Below, in pieces: positions 44,609 to 53,463 of a DNA stretch of 64,000 nucleotides. This DNA comes from UBA7398 sp964567545. Its GTDB lineage: Bacteria; Actinomycetota; Actinomycetes; Nanopelagicales; Nanopelagicaceae. The stretch spans positions 1 to 64,000 of the forward strand of contig CAZMNB010000003.1 of NCBI GenBank assembly GCA_964567545.1. Reading direction: 5' to 3'. The notes below the pieces were generated by a model. It was given only the letters and a program-made list of their open reading frames with translations. It was not told the origin of the DNA and did no database searches. A program made the translations under genes and the position numbers. The first letter of the stretch is position 1. Each line of letters opens with the position of its first letter.

Positions 44609-45847
44609 TTAGTAAGAATCCATAATGTGACGGTTACCCCGATCAAATGTTAAATAATTCCAGGTCCAATCAGCGATAGTTCCAATTTTGTTTCGACCGC
44701 CCAGCAGATAAAACAAGTGCAACCAGAGCCAGATAAACCACGCTATTGCGCCGCCGATTTTAATTCCTTTAACTTCGACAACCGCTTTATGTCGTCCAAT
44801 AGTTGCCATCGATCCTTTATCAACATAGGAGAAATTTTTAGGGGTACGTCCAGCAAATATCGCCGCAATTTGTTTAGCAACGAATTTCCCTTGTTGCATG
44901 GCAACAGGGGCGACCATTGGGAGAAACTTTCCAGATTTGTTCTTCACCCCAGAAATATCTCCAATAGCCCAAATATGGGCATAATTCTTAACTTGTAAAG
45001 TAGATTCTACTGCGACTCGATTTGATTCAATTGGGAGCGAGAGTTTTTTAATAGTTGGCTCTCCCATTACACCTGCTGCCCAAATCGTAATCGCTGACTC
45101 AATTGAATTTCCGTCGCTAAAAAATATTTTTTCTTCATTGATTTCTTTCACAGAAGCATTGCAAATAACTTTTACACCAAGTTTCTCTAAATCTTTTGCG
45201 GTTCGATTTGATAGGGATGGCGAGAATGTTGGAAGCAATCTGGAACCGGCTTCAATTAAGTAGATATCTATATTGTCCGCCGCTTTTTTGAAGTCTGAAG
45301 ATAAGGGTCCACGTCTTAACTCAGCCATCGCGCCAGCCATTTCAACTCCAGTTGGGCCGCCACCGACTACCGAAATTGCAAACCTAGAATCATCTTCAAA
45401 TCTGCACAGATCTTCAAATCTACGCATTACCGCTGCACGTATAGTTAAAGCCTCGTTGACACTTTTCATACCGAGGGAAAATTCGGCAACCCCTTTAATT
45501 CCAAAATCATTTGTTGCTGACCCCATTGCAATTATCAAGTGGTCGTACTCAAGGACTTCACTTGAATCCAATTTCACCGAGTTATCACGATGGTTAATTG
45601 ATATTGGTGTGCCCATTCGGAATTTGATCCCAGAGTTTCTGATTGCACCACGAACGGGATAGGCGACATGATCAGCTGCAAGACCAGCAGTTGAAACTTG
45701 GTATAACAATGGGAGAAATGTTTGGAAATTATTGCGTTCGACCAAATTTACATCCGCGAAGTTCGCTAACCCTCGAGCCGCGGGTATTCCACCAAATCCT
45801 GCGCCAAGAATCACAACACGTGGCTTCTTTTGGCTTGGCGTATTCAC
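44609..45847 (-). CDS. ndh: Type II NADH dehydrogenase (NDH-2)
   Basis: A 412-residue single-subunit NADH:quinone oxidoreductase. It has an FAD-binding start VVILGAGFGGIPAARGLAN, the NDH-2 substrate segment LLYQVSTAGL, an NAD-binding motif VVGGGPTGVEMAGAMAEL, and AIGDISGV before a membrane-associated tail (AIAWFIWLWLHLFYLLGG). It feeds electrons to the quinone pool without pumping protons. Confidence 0.94.
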   Translation of the reverse strand: MNTPSQKKPRVVILGAGFGGIPAARGLANFADVNLVERNNFQTFLPLLYQVSTAGLAADHVAYPVRGAIRNSGIKFRMGTPISINHRDNSVKLDSSEVLEYDHLIIAMGSATNDFGIKGVAEFSLGMKSVNEALTIRAAVMRRFEDLCRFEDDSRFAISVVGGGPTGVEMAGAMAELRRGPLSSDFKKAADNIDIYLIEAGSRLLPTFSPSLSNRTAKDLEKLGVKVICNASVKEINEEKIFFSDGNSIESAITIWAAGVMGEPTIKKLSLPIESNRVAVESTLQVKNYAHIWAIGDISGVKNKSGKFLPMVAPVAMQQGKFVAKQIAAIFAGRTPKNFSYVDKGSMATIGRHKAVVEVKGIKIGGAIAWFIWLWLHLFYLLGGRNKIGTIADWTWNYLTFDRGNRHIMDSY

Positions 45848-45871
45848 AATGCAAAGTCTACTGTTAATTCC

Positions 45872-47350
45872 ATGAGCGTGCCGCGGAAAATTTTGGTGAC
45901 TGGAGCATCTGGGTATGTAGGTGGCCGATTAGTGAAAGCGCTCTTACAGGAAAATATCTCAGTACGAATATTTGTCCGAGAAAAATCTAAAGTCTCTGGC
46001 CAACCTTGGGCAAGCGAAGTGGAAATTACAACAGGCAATGCAAGTAATTATGATGAAGTCGTAGTTGCGCTCACTGGTGTGCATACTGCATTTTATTTAC
46101 TTCACTCGATAAATTTGGGTACTAATTTTGATGAAATAGAAGCAGCGATGGCCCGTAACTTCGCCAAAGCTGCATCTACAGCTGGTGTAAAGCAAATTGT
46201 TTATCTTGGCGGAATCGCAAATGACACTAAGAGCAGTAAGCATTTAGCTTCTCGGGCACGGACCGGAAGTGAACTCGCAACAGGATCAACTCCAGTTATG
46301 GAGGTTAGAGCCGGAATTATAATCGGTTCAGGTTCAGCTTCGTTTGAGATGTTGCGCCATTTAACACATAGATTGCCAATTATGACGACGCCAAAATGGA
46401 TTGCAAATAGAACTCATCCAATTGCCATCCGTGATGTACTTTGGTATTTAACTCATATTGCAAAATTAGATAAACCCATTTCCGGAATTTTTGATATTGG
46501 CGGACCTGAAATATTAAGTTATGCCGATATGATGCAAAAATTTGCTAAAATATCTGGTTTACGAAAGCGTTTGATAATTAAAGTACCGGTACTTACACCA
46601 CAACTGTCTAGTTTATGGATTGGATTAGTAACACCTGTACCAACTGCACTTGCTCGTCCGTTAGTTGGTTCATTAATAAATGAAGTTGTGGCAGATCCAA
46701 ATAAAAGCTTGAACCAAATTATTCCGCCGCCACCAGAAGGGTTAACCGGTGTAACTAAAGCAATTGAATTAGCGCTGAGCCGTATCTCTGCCAATGCAGT
46801 AGAGACTCGATGGTCTGATGCCGCCATCCCAACTGCACCTTGGCAGAAAGCTCAAAGCGACCCCGAATGGGCGGGCGAAATGATTCTAAAAGATTTTCGA
46901 GAAGTCACGACAGATGCTCCTATCGAAAAAGTATGGGAATCAATTGAAGAAATTGGTGGCGAGAACGGATGGTACGGTGCTGATTTTCTTTGGTTCATGC
47001 GTGGTTTGTTAGATCGTGCACTTGGTGGAGTTGGGTTACGCCGAGGTCGAAGAGACCCAAAAACTCTAAGAATTGGCGAGAGTTTAGATTTTTGGCGCGT
47101 TGAAAATATTGAGAAAGGGAAATTGTTAAGGCTTTATGCCGAAATGATTCTTCCAGGGAAAGCTTGGTTGGAATTTCGAGTTAGTGAAGTTGATGGCAAG
47201 ACTAAAATAATTCAAGAAGCAACTTTCTCACCACATGGGCTTGGTGGCCAATTATATTGGTACTCAATTCTTCCACTTCATAATTTCGTATTTCCTACGA
47301 TGTTACGCAATATTGTTCGGAGCGCAAAACGTAAAGTAATTTTTGGATAG
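45872..47350 (+). CDS. NAD(P)-binding epimerase-like protein with DUF2867-type C-terminal domain
   Basis: The N-terminal 290 residues are an atypical SDR/NmrA-like domain (ILVTGASGYVGGRLVKALL, YLGGIAND, VMEVRAGIIIGSGS). The C-terminal 200 residues (FREVTTDAPIEKVWESIEEIGGENGWYGADFLWF, as landmark) match the DUF2867 family often fused to it. I start it at 45872 (MSVPRKILVTG); the longer frame from 45830 would overlap the divergent ndh start. Function unknown. Confidence 0.85.
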   Translation: MSVPRKILVTGASGYVGGRLVKALLQENISVRIFVREKSKVSGQPWASEVEITTGNASNYDEVVVALTGVHTAFYLLHSINLGTNFDEIEAAMARNFAKAASTAGVKQIVYLGGIANDTKSSKHLASRARTGSELATGSTPVMEVRAGIIIGSGSASFEMLRHLTHRLPIMTTPKWIANRTHPIAIRDVLWYLTHIAKLDKPISGIFDIGGPEILSYADMMQKFAKISGLRKRLIIKVPVLTPQLSSLWIGLVTPVPTALARPLVGSLINEVVADPNKSLNQIIPPPPEGLTGVTKAIELALSRISANAVETRWSDAAIPTAPWQKAQSDPEWAGEMILKDFREVTTDAPIEKVWESIEEIGGENGWYGADFLWFMRGLLDRALGGVGLRRGRRDPKTLRIGESLDFWRVENIEKGKLLRLYAEMILPGKAWLEFRVSEVDGKTKIIQEATFSPHGLGGQLYWYSILPLHNFVFPTMLRNIVRSAKRKVIFG

Positions 47351-47352
47351 CC

Positions 47353-48702
47353 ATGCATGAGTTTAATGATGAAGTAGAAAAATTAGCTAATGAAATTTTG
47401 GAATATTCACTGGTACGACTAAAAACGGATCCGCCGCTTGATGGACCAAGAACTTGGGAAGATTTACAGAGCGAAGTTGGAAATACCATCACTCCAGATG
47501 GGCTAGGTGGTCATGCTGCGTTAGCACTTTTTAAAGATGTTTTAGCAAAAGCTTGTATTTCAACGGATCATCCGCGCAACTTGGCATTTATCCCATCTGC
47601 GCCAAGTGAATATGCAAACTTATTTGACTTGGTAGTTGGTGCTAGCGCGCTATATGGCGGGTCTTGGATGGAAGGTGCTGGCGCAGTATTTGCTGAAAAC
47701 CAAGCCTTAAAATGGATAAGCGATTTAGCAGGATTACCAGAATCTGCCGGCGGTGTATTTGTCCAAGGCGGAACTATTGGCAATTTATCAGCGCTAGTTG
47801 TGGCTCGGCATGAAGCAAGAAAACGCTCTCCAGAGCATAAAAAATGGGTAATTGCATGTTCAAAGGAAGCGCACTCTTCTATAAAGTCCGCGGCCGATGT
47901 TATGGATGTCGGCATTTTGCAGATTGAATCTGATCAGAATTTTAAATTGAAAGGAAATGCGGTCGCCAAAGCGGTGGATGAATACCAATTACAGAATCCA
48001 ACGCATCAAATTTTTGCAATTGTAGCTACTGCCGGCACGACTAATTTAGGCGTGATTGATGATCTATTAGGAATAGGAAATGCGGCAAAAGCTAGAGGCA
48101 TTTGGTATCACGTAGATGGAGCGTATGGATTAGCAGCACTTTGTTCACCTTCATTAAGACATCTATTTTCCGGAATTGAATTAGCCGATTCATTAATAGT
48201 TGATCCACATAAATGGTTATTCGCACCGTTTGATGCGTGTGCATTGATTTATCGAAATCCAAATATCGCAAGAGCGGCTCATACGCAACATGCTGGATAT
48301 TTAGCATCTTTAGAAACCGGAGAGTGGAATCCTTCGGATTACGCAATTCATTTAACGAGAAGAGTAAGAGGACTTCCGTTTTGGTTTTCACTAGCTGCGC
48401 ATGGCACTAAAGAATATGCAGCAGCGATGGATAAGACCATGTTGATTGCGCGTGAAGGCGCACGACTAGTTAACGAGAATTCAAATTTGGAGTTGATTTT
48501 AGAACCTGAACTTTCAATTGTGGCCTTCAAGCGAAAAGGTTGGAGCAGTAGCGATTACCAAAATTGGAGTGCTAAATTATTGGCTGATCAAATTGGCTTT
48601 GTAACTCCATCTACTCATCTTGGGAAGCCAATTTTGCGCTTTGCAATTGTGAACCCTTGGACCAAGGTGAGCGACTTAGAACTGATTTTAGGAACGCTGT
48701 AG
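47353..48702 (+). CDS. Group II PLP-dependent decarboxylase (aromatic-L-amino-acid type)
   Basis: A 449-residue PLP decarboxylase. Landmarks are GVFVQGGTIGNLSALV, the cofactor aspartate region WYHVDGAYGLAALC and the PLP lysine in DPHKWLFAPFDAC. The family decarboxylates aromatic amino acids, tyrosine, glutamate and others. The substrate is not readable, although the presence of a tryptophan route elsewhere makes an aromatic amine plausible. Two bases after the DUF2867-type gene, in one transcript. Confidence 0.88.
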   Translation: MHEFNDEVEKLANEILEYSLVRLKTDPPLDGPRTWEDLQSEVGNTITPDGLGGHAALALFKDVLAKACISTDHPRNLAFIPSAPSEYANLFDLVVGASALYGGSWMEGAGAVFAENQALKWISDLAGLPESAGGVFVQGGTIGNLSALVVARHEARKRSPEHKKWVIACSKEAHSSIKSAADVMDVGILQIESDQNFKLKGNAVAKAVDEYQLQNPTHQIFAIVATAGTTNLGVIDDLLGIGNAAKARGIWYHVDGAYGLAALCSPSLRHLFSGIELADSLIVDPHKWLFAPFDACALIYRNPNIARAAHTQHAGYLASLETGEWNPSDYAIHLTRRVRGLPFWFSLAAHGTKEYAAAMDKTMLIAREGARLVNENSNLELILEPELSIVAFKRKGWSSSDYQNWSAKLLADQIGFVTPSTHLGKPILRFAIVNPWTKVSDLELILGTL

Positions 48703-48736
48703 CCTCCAGCGTTTTGTCGGTTTCGCCCCATAAGAT

Positions 48737-49033
48737 ATGAATATGGATCTCGGTTCAAATAACGAAGCAGCCCAACTGAACGCTGGCTTGAGCGATCTCG
48801 AACTTCGAATCTTGGATTTTGAGCGTCAATGGTTCCGTTATTCAGGCGCTAAGGAGAGCTCGATCCGAGAGCTCTTTGACTTAACGCCTCCCCGCTATTA
48901 CGAGGTACTCAACGCCTTAATCGATCGGGAAGCCGCACTCTTGGCTCAGCCAATGTTGATTAAACGGCTGCGGCGCTTGCGTGATGCTCGAACCGAAGAG
49001 CGTTCTGCCGCTCGCCTCAAACTCCACAAGTAA
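48737..49033 (+). CDS. DUF3263 family protein (Actinobacteria-specific)
   Basis: A 98-residue protein of the DUF3263 family, with ILDFERQWFRYSGAKESSIRELF and TPPRYYEVLNALIDRE, as landmarks. The helix-turn-helix-like pattern suggests DNA binding, but its role is not known. Almost confined to Actinobacteria, which supports the taxonomic call. It lies upstream of groEL without overlap. Confidence 0.9.
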   Translation: MNMDLGSNNEAAQLNAGLSDLELRILDFERQWFRYSGAKESSIRELFDLTPPRYYEVLNALIDREAALLAQPMLIKRLRRLRDARTEERSAARLKLHK

Positions 49034-49056
49034 CTTCACTACCCAAAAACCTCGGT

Positions 49057-49085
49057 TTGCTAGAGAGGGAATACCTACCCTAGAT
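49057..49085 (+). promoter_or_regulatory. Putative housekeeping sigma promoter of groEL
   Basis: TTGCTA (49057-49062) and CTAGAT (49080-49085) are separated by 17 bases, close to the -35/-10 consensus. A start point would fall at about 49092, inside the CIRCE operator, the usual arrangement for HrcA control. Confidence 0.55.
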
Positions 49086-49091
49086 TTGGCG

Positions 49092-49118
49092 TTAGCACTC
49101 GACGGGTGTGAGTGATAA
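49092..49118 (+). promoter_or_regulatory. CIRCE operator (HrcA binding site)
   Basis: TTAGCACTC-N9-GAGTGATAA, differing from the consensus right arm GAGTGCTAA at one base. It places groEL under HrcA heat-shock repression. The site is about 40 bases before the groEL start. Confidence 0.95.
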
Positions 49119-49157
49119 GAGACGCCCGATTCAACTATAAATAGGAGTGGAAGAACT

Positions 49158-50783
49158 ATGGCAAAGATGATTGCCTTTAATGAAGAAGCACGTCGCGGCC
49201 TAGAGCGCGGAATGAACACATTGGCGGATGCCGTAAAGGTAACCCTTGGACCCCGTGGTCGAAATGTAGTTCTAGAAAAGAAGTGGGGCGCTCCAACAAT
49301 TACCAACGACGGCGTATCCATTGCGAAAGAAATTGAACTTGATGATCCGTGGGAAAAAATTGGCGCAGAATTAGTTAAAGAAGTTGCGAAGAAAACCGAT
49401 GATGTTGCTGGCGACGGCACAACCACCGCAACCGTATTAGCCCAAGCGTTAGTTCGGGAAGGTCTCCGTAACGTTGCCGCTGGGTCAAACCCAATGGCGC
49501 TCAAGCGCGGTATTGAAAAAGCTGTCGATGCGATTTCCGCAGAACTTAGCGTGATGTCAAAACCAGTTGAAACTCGCGATCAAATTGCGGCCACTGCATC
49601 AATCTCAGCCGCTGATTCCACAATCGGTGACATGATTGCAGAAGCGATGGATAAGGTCGGCAAAGAAGGCGTTATCACAGTTGAGGAGAGCAATACTTTT
49701 GGTTTAGAGCTCGAACTAACTGAAGGTATGCGATTTGATAAGGGTTATATCTCTGCTTACATGATTACAGATACTGATCGCATGGAAGCAATTTTAGAAG
49801 ATGCATATGTATTGATCGCAAATAGTAAGATTGCCAATATTAAAGATCTAGTGCCAATCCTTGAAAAAGTAATGCAATCAGGTAAGCCACTTCTAATCAT
49901 CGCCGAAGATATTGAAGGAGAAGCGCTCGCCACTCTTGTGGTGAACAAAGTTCGTGGAACTTTTAAATCTGTAGCAGTTAAAGCACCTGGATTTGGCGAT
50001 CGCCGTAAGTCGATGTTGCAAGATATTGCAATTTTGACTGGTGCGACCGTGATTTCTGAAGAAGTTGGTTTGAAGTTGGATGCCGCAACATTGGATCTTC
50101 TAGGTAAAGCTCGCAAGATTGTTATCACAAAAGACGAAACCACCATTGTTGAAGGTGGCGGAGATGACGAACAAATTAAGGGCCGAGTTAATCAAATTCG
50201 CGCTGAAATTGAGAAGAGCGACTCAGATTATGACCGTGAGAAGTTGCAAGAGCGTTTGGCGAAACTTGCTGGTGGCGTTGCAGTTATCAAAGCTGGTGCC
50301 GCAACAGAAGTTGAACTAAAAGAACGCAAGCACCGAATTGAAGATGCAGTGCGAAATGCTAAAGCTGCAGTTGAAGAAGGTATCGTTGCCGGTGGCGGCG
50401 TTGCACTACTGCAAGCATCAAAGAAGGCATTTGCTAATTTGAAACTTGTTGGAGATGAAGCAACTGGTGCAAAGATTGTGGAATTCGCAGTTGAATCACC
50501 ACTCAAGCAAATTGCGATAAATGCTGGCCTTGAAGGTGGCGTAGTTGTTGAGAAAGTTCGTAACCTTGAAGCTGGCTTCGGATTAAACGCAGCGACTGGT
50601 GAATACGTAGACATGGTTAAAGCCGGAATTATTGATCCAGCTAAAGTGACGCGTTCAGCATTACAAAATGCAGCATCAATTGCAGCGCTATTCCTTACAA
50701 CCGAAGCAGTAATTACAGATAAGCCTGAACCTAAGTCAGCAGCACCAGTTGGTGGCCCTGGCGGCGGCGATATGGATTTCTAA
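49158..50783 (+). CDS. groEL: Chaperonin GroEL
   Basis: A 541-residue chaperonin: AKMIAFNEEARRGLERGM start, VTLGPRGRNVVLEKKWGAP, AGDGTTTATVLAQALVREG (landmarks), and the glycine/methionine tail GGPGGGDMDF. No groES lies next to it; as in many Actinobacteria, this is a solo groEL copy. It is preceded by a promoter and a CIRCE operator. It is followed eight bases later by the DUF3027 gene. Confidence 0.98.
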   Translation: MAKMIAFNEEARRGLERGMNTLADAVKVTLGPRGRNVVLEKKWGAPTITNDGVSIAKEIELDDPWEKIGAELVKEVAKKTDDVAGDGTTTATVLAQALVREGLRNVAAGSNPMALKRGIEKAVDAISAELSVMSKPVETRDQIAATASISAADSTIGDMIAEAMDKVGKEGVITVEESNTFGLELELTEGMRFDKGYISAYMITDTDRMEAILEDAYVLIANSKIANIKDLVPILEKVMQSGKPLLIIAEDIEGEALATLVVNKVRGTFKSVAVKAPGFGDRRKSMLQDIAILTGATVISEEVGLKLDAATLDLLGKARKIVITKDETTIVEGGGDDEQIKGRVNQIRAEIEKSDSDYDREKLQERLAKLAGGVAVIKAGAATEVELKERKHRIEDAVRNAKAAVEEGIVAGGGVALLQASKKAFANLKLVGDEATGAKIVEFAVESPLKQIAINAGLEGGVVVEKVRNLEAGFGLNAATGEYVDMVKAGIIDPAKVTRSALQNAASIAALFLTTEAVITDKPEPKSAAPVGGPGGGDMDF

Positions 50784-50791
50784 GAAATCTG

Positions 50792-51481
50792 ATGGCAGCT
50801 AAAACTTCGAAGTCGCGGGATATTTTCAATGCTGCAGAGTTAGCTAAAGCTGCCGCTATTGAAGATGCCCGCGATTCGAAATTTGTTGGCGGAATTGTCT
50901 CAATTGAGTCTGATGAAGATCACGTCGTAACTTATTTATTTGAAGCGTCATTACCTGGTTATTTAGGTTGGCGGTGGGCCGTAACTGTTACAAAAATTGA
51001 TAGCGATAGCGCACCAACAATTTGTGATGTAGTTCTATTACCTGGCGTTGAGTCTTTACTTGCGCCAGATTGGATTCCATATCGCGATCGAATTCAACCT
51101 GGTGATGTTGGCGTTGGTGACGTTGTACCAACCGCTGCTGATGATGAACGATTAGTTCCTGGTTATGCAGTTCTACCTGCCGATGAAGAGTTAGAACTTA
51201 GCCAATTATTTGAATTTGGTTTAGGGCGAGCTCGCGTACTTTCAATCGTTGGTCGCGATCAAGCGAGCAAGCGATGGCACGAAAGTGATCGCGGACCGAA
51301 TACACCAATGGCACAATTTGCACCAAAAAACTGCGCATCATGCGGTTTCTATATCTCAATAGCTGGTTCACTCCGTCAGGCTTTTGGCGTCTGCGCCAAT
51401 GCAATTTCGCCGGAAGATGGTCGGGTAGTTTCGATTGATCACGGTTGCGGTGCGCACTCGGAGGCGTTAGTAACCGAATAA
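50792..51481 (+). CDS. DUF3027 family protein
   Basis: A 229-residue actinobacterial protein of unknown function. Landmarks are FVGGIVSIESDEDHVVTYLF and PGYLGWRWAVTV. A C-terminal cysteine-rich part (NCASCGFY, FGVCANAIS, DHGCGAHSE) could bind zinc. In mycobacteria the same family lies near serC and a cold-shock gene, as here. Confidence 0.9.
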   Translation: MAAKTSKSRDIFNAAELAKAAAIEDARDSKFVGGIVSIESDEDHVVTYLFEASLPGYLGWRWAVTVTKIDSDSAPTICDVVLLPGVESLLAPDWIPYRDRIQPGDVGVGDVVPTAADDERLVPGYAVLPADEELELSQLFEFGLGRARVLSIVGRDQASKRWHESDRGPNTPMAQFAPKNCASCGFYISIAGSLRQAFGVCANAISPEDGRVVSIDHGCGAHSEALVTE

Positions 51482-51581
51482 ACCCCTTACCAAGTCGCAA
51501 ATGATCTGCGATAAAGTACTCCTCTGCCCGCACCCCGCGGCTTACAAAAACGAATACTTAAAACTTGAATTGGAGATTCTC

Positions 51582-51965
51582 ATGCCAACTGGACGCGTTA
51601 AATGGTTCAGCCTCGAAAAGGGTTTTGGTTTTATTGCATCTGATGAAGGTGAAGATGTTTATCTCGCTGCCGCAAATCTTCCAGATGGTATTACAACTGT
51701 TAAGCCTGGCACTAAATTGGAATTCGGCGTTGCAGATGGCCGTCGCGGACCACAAGCACTTTCAATTCGAATAATTGAGGCACCGCCTTCGTTGGCTGCA
51801 AATGCTCGGACAAATCACGATGACCTCGCAGTTATTGTTGAAGAGAGCATCAAGATGTTGGATCGAGTCGGAAATGGTTTACGTCAAGGACGTTATCCAT
51901 CAGAAGCTGAGGCTGCGCGTGTTGCTAAAGTTTTGCGCGGAATCGCTCAACAAATCGAAGGTTAG
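51582..51965 (+). CDS. Cold-shock domain protein with C-terminal extension
   Basis: A 127-residue protein. An N-terminal cold-shock domain (about 65 residues) has RNP1 KGFGFI and the strand DVYLAAANL where the usual motif is DVFVH, so the second RNA-binding motif is altered. A helical C-terminal tail follows. I start it at MPTGRVKWF (51582), with GGAG ahead of it; a longer frame from 51501 adds residues with no family match. It converges with the DUF2530 gene, overlapping at the stops. Confidence 0.92.
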   Translation: MPTGRVKWFSLEKGFGFIASDEGEDVYLAAANLPDGITTVKPGTKLEFGVADGRRGPQALSIRIIEAPPSLAANARTNHDDLAVIVEESIKMLDRVGNGLRQGRYPSEAEAARVAKVLRGIAQQIEG

Positions 51966-52138
51966 CTACTCTCTCTTTTTGCTCGACGGAGCGTGTAGCG
52001 GATTCCTATTAATCCAAAAGTTATTCCGACTGCACATGTGTATAGAACCTTTATATCAGCATCGATTGCGAGTGCAATTACAAAAACAATAATCCAGGCA
52101 ATTATTCCGGCGACTATAACTGGTATCGAACCTCTCAT
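51962..52138 (-). CDS. DUF2530-like small membrane protein
   Basis: A 58-residue open frame on the minus strand. It begins MRGSIPVIVAG and has two hydrophobic helices (IIAWIIVFVIALAI and VGITFGLIGI) and a basic end (RYTLRRAKRESS). Size, topology and position beside the DUF3027 and cold-shock genes match the actinobacterial DUF2530 family. It fills what would otherwise be a 190-base space. An AGGAG lies 12 bases upstream. Function unknown. Confidence 0.78.
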   Translation of the reverse strand: MRGSIPVIVAGIIAWIIVFVIALAIDADIKVLYTCAVGITFGLIGIRYTLRRAKRESS

Positions 52139-52155
52139 AGAAATAGAGTACTCCT

Positions 52156-53403
52156 ATGAACTCGTTGCGGTCTTTTAAGCACCGCAACTTTAGAATTCTT
52201 TATCCAGCAAGTACTGCATCCAATATCGGCACTTGGGCGCAACGGGTTGCGCAAGATTGGTTAGTACTGCAATTAACTGGAAGTGGAACTTATGTAGGTT
52301 TAGTCGTTGGTTTACAATTCCTACCAGCACTGCTCTTAAGTATGCAAGGCGGAAAATTAGCAGATCGTTTCAACAAGCGAAAAACATTAATTATTTGCAA
52401 TATAAGTGGTGGGATATCGGCAGCTACCCTTGGAACGCTTGTTGTTACTGAGCATATAAAACTCTGGCATGTTTTTTTCTTTGCTTTCACGTTGGGTACT
52501 GCTAGCGCAATTGATGCGCCGGTAAGGCAAGCTTTTACGGCAGAAATTGTTGGGAAAACTGATCTTGCTAACGCCGTAAGTCTTAATTCTGCCAACTTTA
52601 ACTTAGCCCGACTGATCGGCCCAGGTGTTTCTGGCTTATTAATCGCAGCATTTGGCACCGGGCCTTCGTTTTTATTAAATGCAGTTTCGTACCTCTTTAT
52701 TATTGCTGCGCTATTCTTCTTACGAGATCGCGATATGTTTATTGAAAACAAACCAAATATCAATGCTAAAATTTCTGAAGCATTTAATTACGTGAAAGCT
52801 CGACCTGACATTTACGCAGTCATGGCTACGGTTTTCTTTACCGCAACTTTTGGATTGAATTTCATGATTTTCAATACATTGATGGCTACAAAGGTATTTC
52901 ATAAAGGTGCGGCATCTTATGGAGCGCTTGGCAGCATTTTGGCAGTTGGTTCACTTACGGGTGCGTTAATTTCAGCAAAATTAGAGAAGAAGCGACATCC
53001 TTCATATGTAATGCGCGGTGCTGCACTTTTTGGGGTAATAGTTGCCACCGAAAGTTTTGCACCAACATTCACAATTTATGCATGCCTGCTACCAATAGGA
53101 GGATGTATTGCGCTATTAACTTTGATAAGCGCAAATTCAATGGTGCAAGTTCGAACTGATCCAGCAATTCGTGGCAGGGTCATGGGCATCTATTTAACAA
53201 TTTTTATGGGTGGAACACCGCTAGGTTCGCCACTGATTGGTTGGTTAAGTACAACGATAGGCGTAAGAGAGACTATGTTTTTTTGTGGAGCAGTAACTTT
53301 TGTCGCGGCGATTGGAGTATTTTATAAATTTAAAGAGCGGATCGAAACTCCAGCGAGTTTCTTAGTTGATGATGTTCTAGAAACTACTTATGAGAATAAG
53401 TAG
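52156..53403 (+). CDS. Major facilitator superfamily transporter (MFS_3/EntS-like)
   Basis: A 415-residue membrane protein with about 12 hydrophobic helices, starting RSFKHRNFRILYPASTASNIGTWAQRVAQDWLVLQLTGSG and having GKLADRFNKRK between helices 2 and 3, as landmarks. This group exports drugs or siderophores; substrate unknown. Convergent with another MFS gene. Confidence 0.88.
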   Translation: MNSLRSFKHRNFRILYPASTASNIGTWAQRVAQDWLVLQLTGSGTYVGLVVGLQFLPALLLSMQGGKLADRFNKRKTLIICNISGGISAATLGTLVVTEHIKLWHVFFFAFTLGTASAIDAPVRQAFTAEIVGKTDLANAVSLNSANFNLARLIGPGVSGLLIAAFGTGPSFLLNAVSYLFIIAALFFLRDRDMFIENKPNINAKISEAFNYVKARPDIYAVMATVFFTATFGLNFMIFNTLMATKVFHKGAASYGALGSILAVGSLTGALISAKLEKKRHPSYVMRGAALFGVIVATESFAPTFTIYACLLPIGGCIALLTLISANSMVQVRTDPAIRGRVMGIYLTIFMGGTPLGSPLIGWLSTTIGVRETMFFCGAVTFVAAIGVFYKFKERIETPASFLVDDVLETTYENK

Positions 53404-53463
53404 CACTAGGCTGATCAGCGTAATAATTGTGACAATTCGTCTAGTTTGATAATTCATAAGTGA

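Noticed and set aside
48917..49504. Long minus-strand frame across the groEL promoter and N terminus
   Set aside because: It overlaps groEL, the CIRCE site and DUF3263, and has no protein-like features; an antisense shadow.
53404..53463. Palindrome GCTGATCAGC and small repeat ATTGT-G-ACAAT between convergent genes
   Set aside because: No T-run or regulator context; too short to call as terminator or operator.
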